A stretch of DNA of 64,000 nt from contig OZ017799.1 of NCBI GenBank assembly GCA_963969395.1, forward strand, positions 21,950,501 through 22,014,500, written 5' to 3'. Below, piece after piece: positions 51,101 through 62,384 of this stretch (position 1 is its first letter; the number at the start of each line of letters is the position of its first letter). The position numbers and the translations under genes were made by a program. This stretch comes from Pseudoscleropodium purum (Eukaryota > Streptophyta > Bryopsida > Hypnales > Brachytheciaceae). The notes below the pieces were generated by a model, which saw only the letters and a program-made list of their open reading frames with translations, was not told the DNA's origin and did not search any database.

Positions 51101-52871
51101 TGCAACGGTAAGGATTGAGCTCACCTAGCTGCAGATCATTATTTGAAGCACCGCTCAGTGATACCAAGTTCAAGCTACTCAGTTCACTTTCAGATGCATT
51201 TAAGAATACTTGAGAATCATGGTCAGAGAGCAGTTCGGAAGGATCTCTTGCGAATGTCGGAGAATCGACAATTGTAGGGGATGGCAATTGGTCTTCTTCA
51301 TCTCCCTTGTGATCATCCTCCATTAATATTGATGAGTTAACGACACACTCATTCTGCACTGCTGACGAGCTGGAGATCAGCGGCTGAGCTGACTCTGAGA
51401 TCACACAGCAAAAGAAATGTATTAGGGCAATTGGGGCAAGGTAGATGTGGCGACTTCTTGACATTGTCTTGTAGACGCTGTGTACAACGTATAATTACTC
51501 TATTGTAAACTTCGTCAGCTGGTAATCACCCTATTACAATTCTTTATATTGCAAATATTTGAGGACGAGTGCTGCTCAGGGGAGACCATTTCCGAAATGT
51601 GCACCTCTGGTACATTGTCTCCAAAGAACATACACTGGTTTCTCCTGGGCAGCACTGCATGCCTTGCAACCTGTAAAACATTCTCCTTACGATGCGTTGT
51701 CATTCAAAATCTTATTCCTACATCAAAAATATTCTCTAAAACTGATATATCAAGATAACCTGCAACCTACAAAAGTTCTCGTTGACTTGTAACAGAGTGA
51801 ATAGAGGAAGTAGCATCCACATACCTTCGACGTCCTGAGTCAAAGAACGAAGACCGCTCCCCTTGCCTCCACTCAGAGGTGCCATTTGAGGTCCATCATC
51901 CGACGACATTTGAAATTGTTGTCTCAAAGAGACCACTTCTTCTGCTTGAATGGCTTTCTGCGTCACCCTTGACATGGACATGGTGCGCTCAACCTTTGTG
52001 GGAGAGTGAAAAAGTGAGGCGGCAATCTTTGCAACTGCAAACCTGTCTTTCCTGAATGATAAACTTCCTCCTTTCTCTCTTGGTGAGTCCGTGGTCTTCT
52101 CCTTCCTGAATGATAAGCTTCCTCCTTTCTCTCTTGGTGAGTCCGTAGTCTTCTCCTTCCTGAATGATAAGCTTCTTCCTTTCTCTCTTGGTGAGTCCGT
52201 AGTTTTCTCCTTCCTGAATGATAAGCTTCTTCCTTTCTCTCTTGGTGAGTCCGTAGTTTTCTCCTTCCTGAATGATAAGCTTCCTCCTTTCTCTCTAGGT
52301 GACTCCAATGTTTTCTCCTTCCTGAACGATGACTCCAGCGATTTGCAAGGCGCGACAGTGCTTCCGGAACCGATCCTCCTGTGTCCTGCAAGTTTAGGCA
52401 CCAACTTCAACATACTTCAGGCAAGGTACGACAGTAGCGTATACAAGAATAAATGCCAGAGAAAATTGACTAGATCCTCCTTTTCATACCTCCCAAAGCT
52501 CAGAACATTTGTCAAAATCAAAACTCCAAATCGGTGAGAGAATAAAAACCTCGGAAGGGATTGAAGCTCGAGGGTTTCCTGTCAGACGACGCCCCTCCAT
52601 GTAGCTCAATTCCTTTCAAGTACTCCTCAGTCCCACAGAGCGACGATTGTTTTCTTCTTACAACTGGCTTACTGCCAAGAAACGATGAAGCAGACTTCTC
52701 CTTCACCTTCGGGCTGCTGAGTGCACTTGCCGATTTCTTCTTCTCACTTGAATTGATGCTGCCCAGCTGCCCCAGCTGTTCAAGCTGAAGTGAGAGAGAC
52801 TGTCTATGCCTTCTCTTAGACAGGGACATGGGCACTTGAACAGTGGTACAACCAGAGGATGGGTTCCCCAT
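48158..52871 (-). CDS. Unrecognised Ser-rich protein with 18-residue tandem repeats, 7 exons
   Basis: Function unknown; I do not recognise the family. Exon model on the minus strand: 52871-52550, 52385-51825, 51394-50325, 50111-50012, 49921-49376, 49062-48976, 48861-48158. Phases agree throughout; the total is 3390 nt, 1129 aa. The start (MGNPSSGCT) is the first ATG of the open frame, and Gly2 could allow N-myristoylation. Residues 125-214 are five tandem 18-residue units of type SLSFRKEKTTDSPREKGR. Residues 295-560 are acidic and Ser-rich; RKSKARKRRR near 562-571 looks like a nuclear signal. KRGRPHTP in the last exon resembles a single AT-hook core, and the C-terminus is Cys-containing (SSCICFSIKC). 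Exons 1-3 and 7 are well supported by long open frames and strong splice sites; the starts of exons 5 and 6 are less sure. Membrane and nuclear hints conflict, so no location is claimed. Confidence 0.75.
52039..52335 (-). repeat. 54-bp coding tandem repeat, five units plus a partial
   Basis: Five full 54-bp units (52335-52066) and a 27-bp partial lie in exon 2 of the unrecognised gene, each coding for 18 residues with the core FRKEKT-SPREKG. The three central units are almost identical at the DNA level while the first unit is more diverged, as expected from recent expansion by slippage or unequal crossing-over. The 148-aa open frame on the opposite strand is a by-product of the repeat. Confidence 0.93.
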
Positions 52872-54300
52872 GGTTTCAGGCTTTCAGTTAAACAGATTTC
52901 CTCTTCAAGTTACAACATCACTCAGAAAAGAGCCGTGGCACCGTTAGTCACAGTGCCAGCCTCATGGTCACAAACCACACGATTTTGCTCCATTTGGTAA
53001 TTTCATAGCCTCTAACCTATGAATACAAAGTCCGGCATTGACTTGGGCGAAGCTTTCTTCCCACAACTCAGCAGGTACTGAATATAATACACAGCAATAC
53101 AACAGAAGCAACATTAGCATTAGGCGCATGCTGTAACATGTACAATTGAATATTCGCTACCATTGAAATCAGAGAAACAATATCAACTTAAAAAGAAATC
53201 AAATCACATCAAGGAATCTCGAGCTCATGTTGTAGCTAGACTAATACACCCTTGGCCTGCAAAAGCATGGCACCCTAATTCTTTCAATAGAGGGTGACGT
53301 CGTTTCCGTAACTTGTTTGTTATCTTGCTACTTTGATCACAAGAAGGCAATTAGAGAGTCACCAAGAAGGACGAACAAAAGAGCGGGAAAACCACAACAC
53401 AACACTATTTTGGAAGTCAAGCTCCCCATGGACGTCAAGACTAACACATGCTTGGTCAGGAGTCTATGGCCATTTCCGAGCACTCACATACAAGCTGTGC
53501 AACCCAAAAGCTAGCTAACTCCGCTCGCAATCTCAATTGAGTGCATAAAAAAAAAGGGAACAGCAAGACGAGCAGGGGTAAGACACTGACCACAGCGACA
53601 CTGAAACTCCAAAGTCTCACTTGAGCTCTGCCTACATTACACGTAACCCAAGCCACAAAAACTAAACTCTGGAAACAAATTACCAACCTGAGCGCTCACG
53701 TGGTGGCCGTTACGCATAAACAAGCCATAGCCTCATTCCCAAGGAGCTCACGGACAAGCAACTGGAACGAACATCGACTTTCCCGCTTCAGGAGCAACGA
53801 GCTGAAGGTGCTGGTACCCAAAACATTAATTTGAAAGAGAAGTGGCGAAGTACGACGAAATTGAACGAGGAGAAGCTCACAGCTATGACGCAGGCAAGCC
53901 AGGCGTTTCACAAGAGGAGCTGGCCTGGCCTTGCATTCCCTTGCCTTGCATCTCCTTGCCTTTGCCTTGGCTTGCTTTGCCTTGCCTACAGCAAAGGCAC
54001 CTGAGCCTGATGAGTGATGAGGGGTCTGTTCAAATTTCAAAACTTTGCAAAGGAGGCTGCTGCCAGAGTCATGAGCCTGAGTTGACAGGGAGATCTACAC
54101 TTAGCCATGTAAAAGTCAGTGTCCTTTATTTGAGACAAAAAGATATATGTATACATTTGTCAGGAAAGGAAAATGCAGTATATTTCAAATTTGCACTTGA
54201 GTTAAAAGGTGGCACACTGTACTTAATGATGCCACTCTGCCTCTCTTCCCTGGAAGCGTCATGCCCACGTAGGTAAGTTATTCTCTTCTTAACTTAAGCT
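52872..54300 (-). promoter_or_regulatory. Upstream region of the unrecognised minus-strand gene
   Basis: GC-moderate, largely non-repetitive. A CCTTGC-rich run at 53926-53990 gives spurious Lys/Ala-rich frames on the minus strand. No convincing TATA box chosen. Confidence 0.4.
53926..53990 (+). repeat. CCTTG-rich short repeat
   Basis: Repeated CCTTGC/CCTTTG/GCTTG units such as CCTTGCCTTTGCCTTGGC. Confidence 0.75.
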
Positions 54301-55325
54301 TACTCATAACCCTCAGGAGCCCTTCATGTGTGTGTACCTTACTTGGAGTCGTATGTCTACCAGACTGACAGACTCAACTTATCTCAGCTTCATTATATTC
54401 TAACATTTAAAGGTCTATTGGGAACTGCATATATGGTACAATAATAGTATATAACTCTCTTGCAGTAGAGTACAAATTACGTACTAAAATATGGTAAGAC
54501 TTATCCAACCTTACTACATTCAAATATAGCACCATACATACAAGTAGAATATGGTAGGAATATCATTAATGAAGAGGCCACCTCTAATGGTAGAGTAGGG
54601 TATCTTTGAACAAACAATAGTTCACTCTATTATTGATTGAAAAAAATTTGATTTACTCACATTTGAATGGCTCACACGCGATTAGAAACAAATTCCAAAG
54701 CTAGTAGCTTTAGGTGAAGCTATGAGACAAGAATAGGTTCAAATGAAAAATCTATATTTATATTGAATGAAATATTCATTCTTGGGGAAAAATTTCCTTT
54801 CTTACTGCATTCTTCTTCATTCTTATTTTCACACACATTGAGCTCAATTATTCAATGAATTTCTCCTATCCTATAGGCTAAAACGCTTAAATTACATGTT
54901 TATGGGATTCCTACATTAAGTGACCAATTTGGAGCTCCTCATGCATACAAGAAGTTCCCAACAAAGGTTAAAATACAATGAGCTTCTCATATATGCAAGA
55001 ATTTGTCCTAAACTAATAATGATCTACACTAAGAGTACCATCATGTGTCACTCAATCCAGTTCAACATCAATTAGAACAATTTTTTGTTTGTGTTCTTGC
55101 CAAAATTGGTTTTCCCACCTGAGTTAATAAGTATAAGATTATTCAACAATAATCTTTGAAAGCTATTAATTTTTTAGTTGATTTGTTAATTAATCATATA
55201 TCAAATCACTCCATAATTAATCATGTTTCTTCCTTTCTTTTTAACTTAGTTTAAAGTTTCAAAATTTGGGAATTTCACTTCTATTGTTTCACTCTAACCA
55301 TCAAGTAGCATATTGTAGCTAATTA

Positions 55326-55868
55326 GGGTCGCTTTACATCTAGAGGCCAGGCCAATTTATCGTGTCAAAGGTCAAGAATCCTCACTTGTGAGTGGACAAA
55401 ATGCTAAAATTGGTCCCAACTCCTTTATACCTAGAGGCCGGGCCAATTTAGTGAAATGAATTATTTATTCAAGAAAAGACATGATCTAACATGGCCCAAG
55501 CTCATTGAATTGGGTGCACCAAAAATGAGAGGCCAATTCTTGATCTAGAGGCCAACGTTAGATTTTCAGTTTAAAAAACTCTTTTTACAAAATACTTGAT
55601 TTTTTTCAACAAATCAGATCTGTTAGATTTTGTGCATCAACCACTGGGGATAAATTGGCTCTGAAAATTTCAACCCCCATCTCTCTCCCTTCTAGTTTTT
55701 TAAAAATTGGCCCGGCTTCTTGGTCTCAAGGTCTTTACATGTGAGAAAATCGTCCTCCATTATAATCTTATTCTAATGAATAGGCCAACCTCTAGCCCAA
55801 AAGTGGCTGAAATTTGGTGCAATTGGCCTCAAGAAAAATTGTCCCAGCCTCTAAGTGTAAAGCAGCCC
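55326..55868. mobile_element. PIF/Harbinger-like (Tourist-type) MITE, 543 bp
   Basis: Flanked by TTA on both sides (55323-55325 and 55869-55871). Left end GGGTCGCTTTACATCTAGAG, right end inverted GGGCTGCTTTACACTTAGAG; similarity extends about 33 bp (AGGC-GG-CAATTT). A further internal CTAGAGGCCGGGCCAATTT block at 55433 repeats the end. TTA duplication with GGG ends is the PIF/Harbinger pattern. Confidence 0.82.
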
Positions 55869-56278
55869 TTAGATATGAAGTTGAAAAAAAGTATCATCTC
55901 TATCTTGTGCTGGGACTCATTATGTAGCTCAGTCAACTACCATATAACTTATAATGTATAAGAAAAAAAAAGAATGCAGTCCAATACAAGGGTCCAATTA
56001 CCCTTCTGATCAGGCTGACAATTCCCCAGACCAATCAACCAATTTGAAGCATCCAGGCAACAGAATTCTGTTGCCTTGAGTAAGTTAGCAGGTCTGTCTC
56101 CTTTTTAATACCCTTCATTTTGTGGAGACTGAATCCATGACAATATTATTTTGTTATGGATGGGGTCAGATGAACTGATGGAGTTTGGGGATAAATTAAA
56201 CAGATATTCCTCATTCGCATTCAAGTAGATTATATAAACATAAGGGAAGATCAGGGAAAACGCAGTAAGATTTAGGGT

Positions 56279-56372
56279 TTTTTGTTTTTGTTTTTTTTAA
56301 AACCCAGAGTTTATTCCAAGAAAAAAACAAGAATGACAGGTAGAAAGCTGAGGGCTGAGCCCTGGAGAGAAT
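56279..56372 (-). repeat. Retroposon 3'-end fragment (tail motif 2)
   Basis: T-rich run, then AAAACCCAGAGTTTATTCC. The same CAAACCCAGAG-TTATG block follows another T run at 56641-56690, consistent with poly(A)-tailed retroposons in minus orientation. Confidence 0.5.
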
Positions 56373-56640
56373 GAACAAGGATTTAGGATTTTGAGCTTGT
56401 TCATGCCAACACTACATTTTACTTTTGACAAAGACAGTCAGTCAATTCACAAGGACTATCACATAGTGTTTTGTTTTGCTTTTACTTTTTCCTTGTTTTA
56501 ATTTCTGTTTTATTGAAGGGAGTCACTGCCATAGCACGTACCTGAGAGGTGGAAGGGTAGCTGAGGGAGGTGGCAGGGACCATCAGACAAAGATACACCA
56601 CCGTGGTCACCCTGGACACTCTAGTGACTTCTTCTTATGA

Positions 56641-56690
56641 TTCTTTTTTTTATTTTTTTATTTTTTTAATATCAAACCCAGAGCTTATGA
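56641..56690 (-). repeat. Retroposon 3'-end fragment (tail motif 2)
   Basis: A T-rich run of about 30 bp followed by ATATCAAACCCAGAGCTTAT; partner of 56279-56372. Confidence 0.45.
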
Positions 56691-56699
56691 TTCAATTTT

Positions 56700-58497
56700 G
56701 AAACTAATAAGATTGGGTAAGTGGTGAATGATTAACAACAGGTACTAAGTTGAAGACCTTGTGATGGGATTGACATTCAGTTGCAGACACGTCCATGGAA
56801 GCTGTGGCCTGATCTAGAGTCACAATTTTATGCAGACCCAGACCCACTCAAGGACCACAAAGGCATCAATGACTCTGGAGAGCTCCGTCACAACAGCTGA
56901 AACAAAATCTTCTGAGCAGCCTTGGGGTGTGTACTGCCTTCAGGTGTTCATTTTCAGTAAAGAATCACCCTCGAACGGCTTCCTCCTTCTTCTTCTTCTG
57001 AGCAGCCCTGTTCAATCTCACCCAACAATGATAGCCTAGCCTAGCCTAGCCCAAACTCTGACATTTCAATGTAAATAAAACATGGAAACAAACTTTCAAG
57101 TCCTATTTCCAATTCAACACCATATCGATACTGCAGTAGGGACCAACTATTCTATTCTTGAACTTAACTGAAATAGCTTGTTACAAGAATTGGACATGAA
57201 TTGGACATTCCTTCTCTTTCAATTCAAAGAGGGCAGTGGAGGGATTGCTTTTTCTACCTCACAGCAGTGACAGTGACAGTGACAACAACAATGCTCTTGG
57301 AATTGGATGGTGGAGGCATAGAGCCTCACACATACTAATAATTAAAACTGAGTTTACTTTGTTACATTTTCATTCACACAACTGTACATTGAATAAGCAA
57401 AAAAAAAAAACTAACTAACAGAATAGAAACACCAAAAACATCAGGCCTTGCAGACTTTTATAAAACTCCGAGGGGAGAGACCAAACACGTGGCCTTTGAG
57501 TGAATTACAGAATAAATTTTAAAATAAAATCTGTCATCCCCAAAATTGAGTTCCAAGTAACTCCATGAAAAATGTCCCTGTTTGTTTTTTCATTCCACTT
57601 GAACATTAACTTATTCAAATCCCATCAGGTCAGTTGCATCTCCTTACCCAGTGTAACTTTAAGTACAAGCAATGAATTGTGTGAATTCATACGTCGACTT
57701 GACTACTCCCAGCAGTCAATTACATTACTCGAAACCAGAGGTGGACTTTCCTACGTTGGGAGCCATGGCTGAATTATGTTACTGAATTGAATTCAATTAC
57801 CAATTGAATCCCACGGTATTGATGATCCATAAGATAATGTACTGTACACATTGTAGCAGAGTTGATACAGTCCAAGCCAGGATGATAAGACTGAACTGCA
57901 TGAATTTGAGTTTATTTGCATCTGACTCCAATTGATCATTGCTTTGTTTGCTGTTGGGGTGAAGACAAGGGGTAGAGGTTGCGGACAATAAGCTCGCATT
58001 AAACCCCTTCTGTCTCCCAGCACTTGACCAAAGGTGGTTTGGATGCAGGGTGATGCTGCAGGTCATGTACTCTGGACTTGATAGCTTGGATCAGAGAAAT
58101 TCAAATCTCACGCACTGGCAAGGCTCCGCTATGGACCATTCTGTCCAGAGCTTCCGGAATTGAACTTAAGCTTACGTTACCACCAGTTGCTGGAGTCCAT
58201 TATTGGATTTTCTTTTTTTGAATTTGCAGTCAAGTGCTAATGAGTGGATTTTTTGAATTTTTTTCAACACGACTGATTCTTCTGAACATCTGGGTTCATT
58301 TGGGTAGGGTTCAGTGTTGCTAGCTTTCCATTGGCTCAATTTTGCACATTCGTGGAATTTTTCAGTTTCTCATAACCCGTAATGCAGGTTGGAACCTGAC
58401 ATATGGAGACCATACAAACAGCACGCAATGAAGAAACCCTGAAACTGTAGACCACATTCAGGTTCCTACTTGCATGAGGGGCTGAACTTTGGGGAAG
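56700..58497. other. GC-moderate spacer
   Basis: No recognisable gene; minor CCTAGCCTAG (57036) and CAGTGACAGTGACAG (57263) repeats. Confidence 0.4.
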
Positions 58498-59426
58498 TTA
58501 ACCCCCAAAGGATTAGCATGTGTTTTGGGGCTGTGCAGAAATTTGGGGAAGGTTGTTGTGAATGAAGATTTGTATATTTTAAGTTGAAATTTTAATAGAA
58601 GGTGTGGATGAGGAATGTCTTTCATATGCACTAAATTTCAAGACATTTAGAAATATGAGTCAAAAGTTATAGCCTAATATGTTACTTTTTTCTGTAAATG
58701 ACCAATCTAAGTAGATAAAAAAATATCTCTTTTTCAAAAACAAAAATTTAAAATTAGTTTTCTAGAGTTATATATATGTAGAAAGTATTGAGTCATTCTA
58801 TTTTTATCAATAAGTCAAAAGTTATGAGTTTTTTTTGTTTGTGGGTAGTTATAAATTTTTTACTCTAAAATAAACTTTGAAGTCCTTTATCTTACTCAAT
58901 TTTCAATATTTTTGGAAAAAATAAAATCATAGGATGTACATTGTTTATTTGAACATTGCAACCACTGGGATTGGCATTTTCAATTCCATAATTAAATTCT
59001 TAACAATTTTGTATTTTGAATCATTCTCTACTCCCTTCTACTAACTATTTTTTTTCCTATATGTTGCAAAATTCCAAATGATCTGAATTTTTTCAAGCAT
59101 GTGGCCAACTTGTCTAGGAAAAAGAATCCAAAGAAGCAACACCATTATGGACATATTTTCATAGAAAAGTGAGCTTGTAAAGTGTAGCAACCTTACTTTT
59201 TGCAGGGCAAAAAAATGATTTTAGTAAATTTGAATGCTTCTATCTTGCAATTCATGCAGTGGAAATGTCTAGAATTTATACCACATGTTTTCAAGTTAGT
59301 ACACTATAAGATCATGTAGTCATATGTGTCAAAAAAGGTTTTTTTCTAAAATTTGGTAGTTGTACTCAAAATGACAGTTTTTGAGCGTTTCCAATGAAAA
59401 CATAGTCATGGAACTTTGGGGATTAA
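58498..59426 (+). mobile_element. AT-rich 0.9-kb non-autonomous element, + copy
   Basis: Starts TTAA-CCCCCAAAGG and ends CTTTGGGGA-TTAA. Contains CATATGCACTAAATTTCA and GGGATTGGCATTTTCAATTC, as in the 1.0-kb copy. Confidence 0.78.
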
Positions 59427-61433
59427 AGTACATCTTTTTTTTAAATCAAATGAACTGACAAGCACTCTATTGTGTAGAATAAATCCATACCTACAAGGAA
59501 GCTTTTATTTAACCCAATATGATTAGACAATGTGAAAAATAATGTGAAGAATTATTTTTTAAGAGTCAATCAGGGAATTTCCCTCAAAAAAATCATATGG
59601 GTTGCTTTAAATTGAAAGATCTTGGATGTGCTAGTGAAGAAATAAGCTTTGAAATTGGTGGATAAGTAAATTTAAAGCTTAGGTACAAAATCCTAGGGTT
59701 AGAAGTTGCAAATGAGATTTGTTCACTCTACCTTATTTTCAGCTTGTTTTACAATGGTTTCAACTCAAAAACAACGTGAATGGTTTGGGCCTTAGTCCTT
59801 GGAGTCCTAAGAGTTCCCTTAGAGAACTTTTGAAGGTTCAATAAGTTTGTATGATCTCAATATTTGGTATGATTTTCTCAAACATTTTTTGAAGATTAAA
59901 AAATTGAGTAGCTTCTCAAAAGTATAATTTTTAGTTTAGTGAGCACTTGGAAATAAGAGTTCTACCATCCTAATCCAAAAAATAGGTAAGGAAAAGCAAA
60001 AAAATGAAAATAAAAATTCAATTCAATTTTTTTTTATAGGTTGTATTTTTGTGAGGAAATGTTTAATTCATTCTATTTCAATAAGTGATGTAAACAATAT
60101 GGAGCATCTTGTCTTGATAGCAATCTTGACAAATTCTTGTTAAAATAATCAATTGAATTTATTTTTTTATCTCAAATTTCACAATTTAAAAAAAGGTTCT
60201 AAATCACTTGGTTTGCTTGCTAGAACAATCTCTATGTTGGGATTAGTGTGTTTCATTTCCATCTTGGAGATATTAACAATTTGTTTTTTCTTCCTATCTC
60301 ATATCTACTTAATTTTAACAATTTTAAAGGAAGGTTGCTATTATGTGAGCTAAAGAATATGAGTCCATGAGCCTAGTTGTTTACATTATGAAATCCTTCT
60401 ACGATCACGGTGTAACTATATTATATATACCTATATTATAGGAGTTTATATTATAAGCACTTAAGTGGTTGTAGAATATTTACTTGTGCATATGCTCAAC
60501 GCTCACATATTCACATTTTCATGCTCACACACTAGCATCATTGATTTTAAAGAATGAAAATCAAGGGGGATGTTTGAAAAAAAAAACCCAAACCCTCAAC
60601 TCAATTCAACTGCTCAACACAATTTTTCTTAAGTCAATGTTATTGTGTAGAACAAAATACTTTAAGTTAAAAAGATTCAAAGCCTTGTGATTTAGTTAGT
60701 CAAAGAACAAAAAAACTTCTTTTTTTATATTTTGAACAAATATCTTTTAATCTATACTATCAAAAATTTTGAAATTTCTTTTAGATGTTCTTATACTAGT
60801 CTAATACAACATCCTATGGTTAGATATGGAAAAACAAAAACAAATGCTTCAAATTTTTCTCTTTGCAATAAAAATGATTGTTTTAGGTAGTTTGGGGTCC
60901 AAAAAAGGCCTTTGGAATTTAAGGTTAAGATATTTCATGTGAAGAAGTTTTACACATTTAACCAAGGGTGTAGATTTTTTTATTTTTTTGCGTGTATTTA
61001 TCAATTTTAAAAAACTAAAATATCAAAATTTCTATTTTCCTAATTTTTTTCCAATTATCTTTTGTCATGCATACCTTTTGAAGAAAGTCTTTTTTACTTA
61101 GGACTAAATTTTTAGAATATGAAATTTGTAGTATTTTACTATTTTTTTTGTGATAATATTTTTTTTACTCTAGCATTCCTAATATTTCCCTCAAATACAA
61201 CAAAATTAGAAAGTGTTTGTTATTTCATTGAAGGAATGCATATTCATGTAGGAAGTGAATTTTAGTATTTGTGGTTTATAAATAAATCATTATTTTTTCA
61301 AAATCAGATGTATTATTGTAATAAATAAATCTAGTATCTTGATGTTGATCTCATTGTAAGAAACACATTGTAATCACAACATGGTGTTTACATTGTCTTT
61401 TTGTACTTTCCACTATTAAAGGTTATTAAATCT
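59427..61433. other. AT-rich spacer with a fragment of the 0.9-kb family
   Basis: Around 60780-60936 lies a right-end fragment (CAACATCCTATGGTTAGATA and GGCCTTTGGAATTTAAGG-TTAA). No gene recognised. Confidence 0.45.
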
Positions 61434-62384
61434 TTAACCCTTTAATGCTCAAACTACGTTTTTTTGGCAACATAGAAATTTTGGGCAGCTCACCACGAAT
61501 GAATTTATTAATGTTTTTTGCTGAAATTTTAACACAATATGTGCCCAAAGATTATCTTTAAGATCCAACAACTTTCATAGCTTTTGACTACATGGTTAAA
61601 AAGTTATTGTATGATATGTACTTTTCTATAGTCGACGGGCAGCTTGGGCAGCAAAAAAACTTCTTCAAAAGTCATTCTTTTAAGAAATTAAAATTTAAAA
61701 TCGGTTCTCTAGATTTGTATGTACTTGGAAAGCTTTGAATCGTTCATTTTGATCAATGAGTCAAAAGTTATGAGGAATTTTAGTTTGTAGGAATTTGCGG
61801 GTCGTTATTGAATTTCTACTCTAAAACAAACTTTGAAGTTCTTTATTTAACTCAATATTCCAAAATTTTAGAAAAGAATAAAAAATTTGGGTGTAGATTG
61901 TTTATTACAACATTACGACTATTGGGATTGGCATTTTTCAATTCCATAAATAAATTGTTAACAATTTAGTATTTTGAAGCATTCTTAACTCCTTTTTACT
62001 TACTATTTTTTTCCTATATGTTGTATGATTCCAAATGATCTAAAACTTTTCAAGCATGTAGCCAACTTGATTTGAAAAATGAATTTAATGAGTTACAACC
62101 ATTTTGGACATTTTTTTCATACAAATAAGACCCTTTGAAGTGCAATTGCTTGGATTTTTGTAGGTTCAAAAAATGAAAACTTAACAATTCAAATGCTAAT
62201 ATCTTGCAATCTACACAGTGGAAATTTCTGAAATTTTTCACATATTCTCAAACAAGTTTACTACAAGACCCTACAATTATATGTGTCCAAAAATATTCTT
62301 TTTCTAAAACTTGGTACTTGTACTACAAATGGCAATTTTGGAATGGTTTTAGTGAAAACACAGTCAAAATCATTTAGGGGTTAA
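61434..62384 (+). mobile_element. AT-rich 0.9-kb non-autonomous element, best-bounded copy
   Basis: 951 bp from TTAA-CCCTTTAATG to CATTTAGGGG-TTAA, with TTAA at both edges. Carries all blocks seen piecemeal in other copies: GGCAACATAG, GACTACATGGTTAAAAAG, GAAAGCTTTGAATC, TTCCTATATGTTGTATGA, TTTTTCATACAAAT, CTACAAGACCCTACAATTAT, TTGGTACTTGTACTAC. Confidence 0.8.

Noticed and set aside
52091..52537. 148-codon open frame with VFSFLNDKL repeats on the + strand
   Set aside because: Exact antisense of the 18-residue repeat array; the minus-strand frame joins neighbouring exons in phase, this one does not.
58090..58125. tRNA T-loop-like AAATTCAAATCTC
   Set aside because: No acceptor stem, D-arm or anticodon arm could be built around it.
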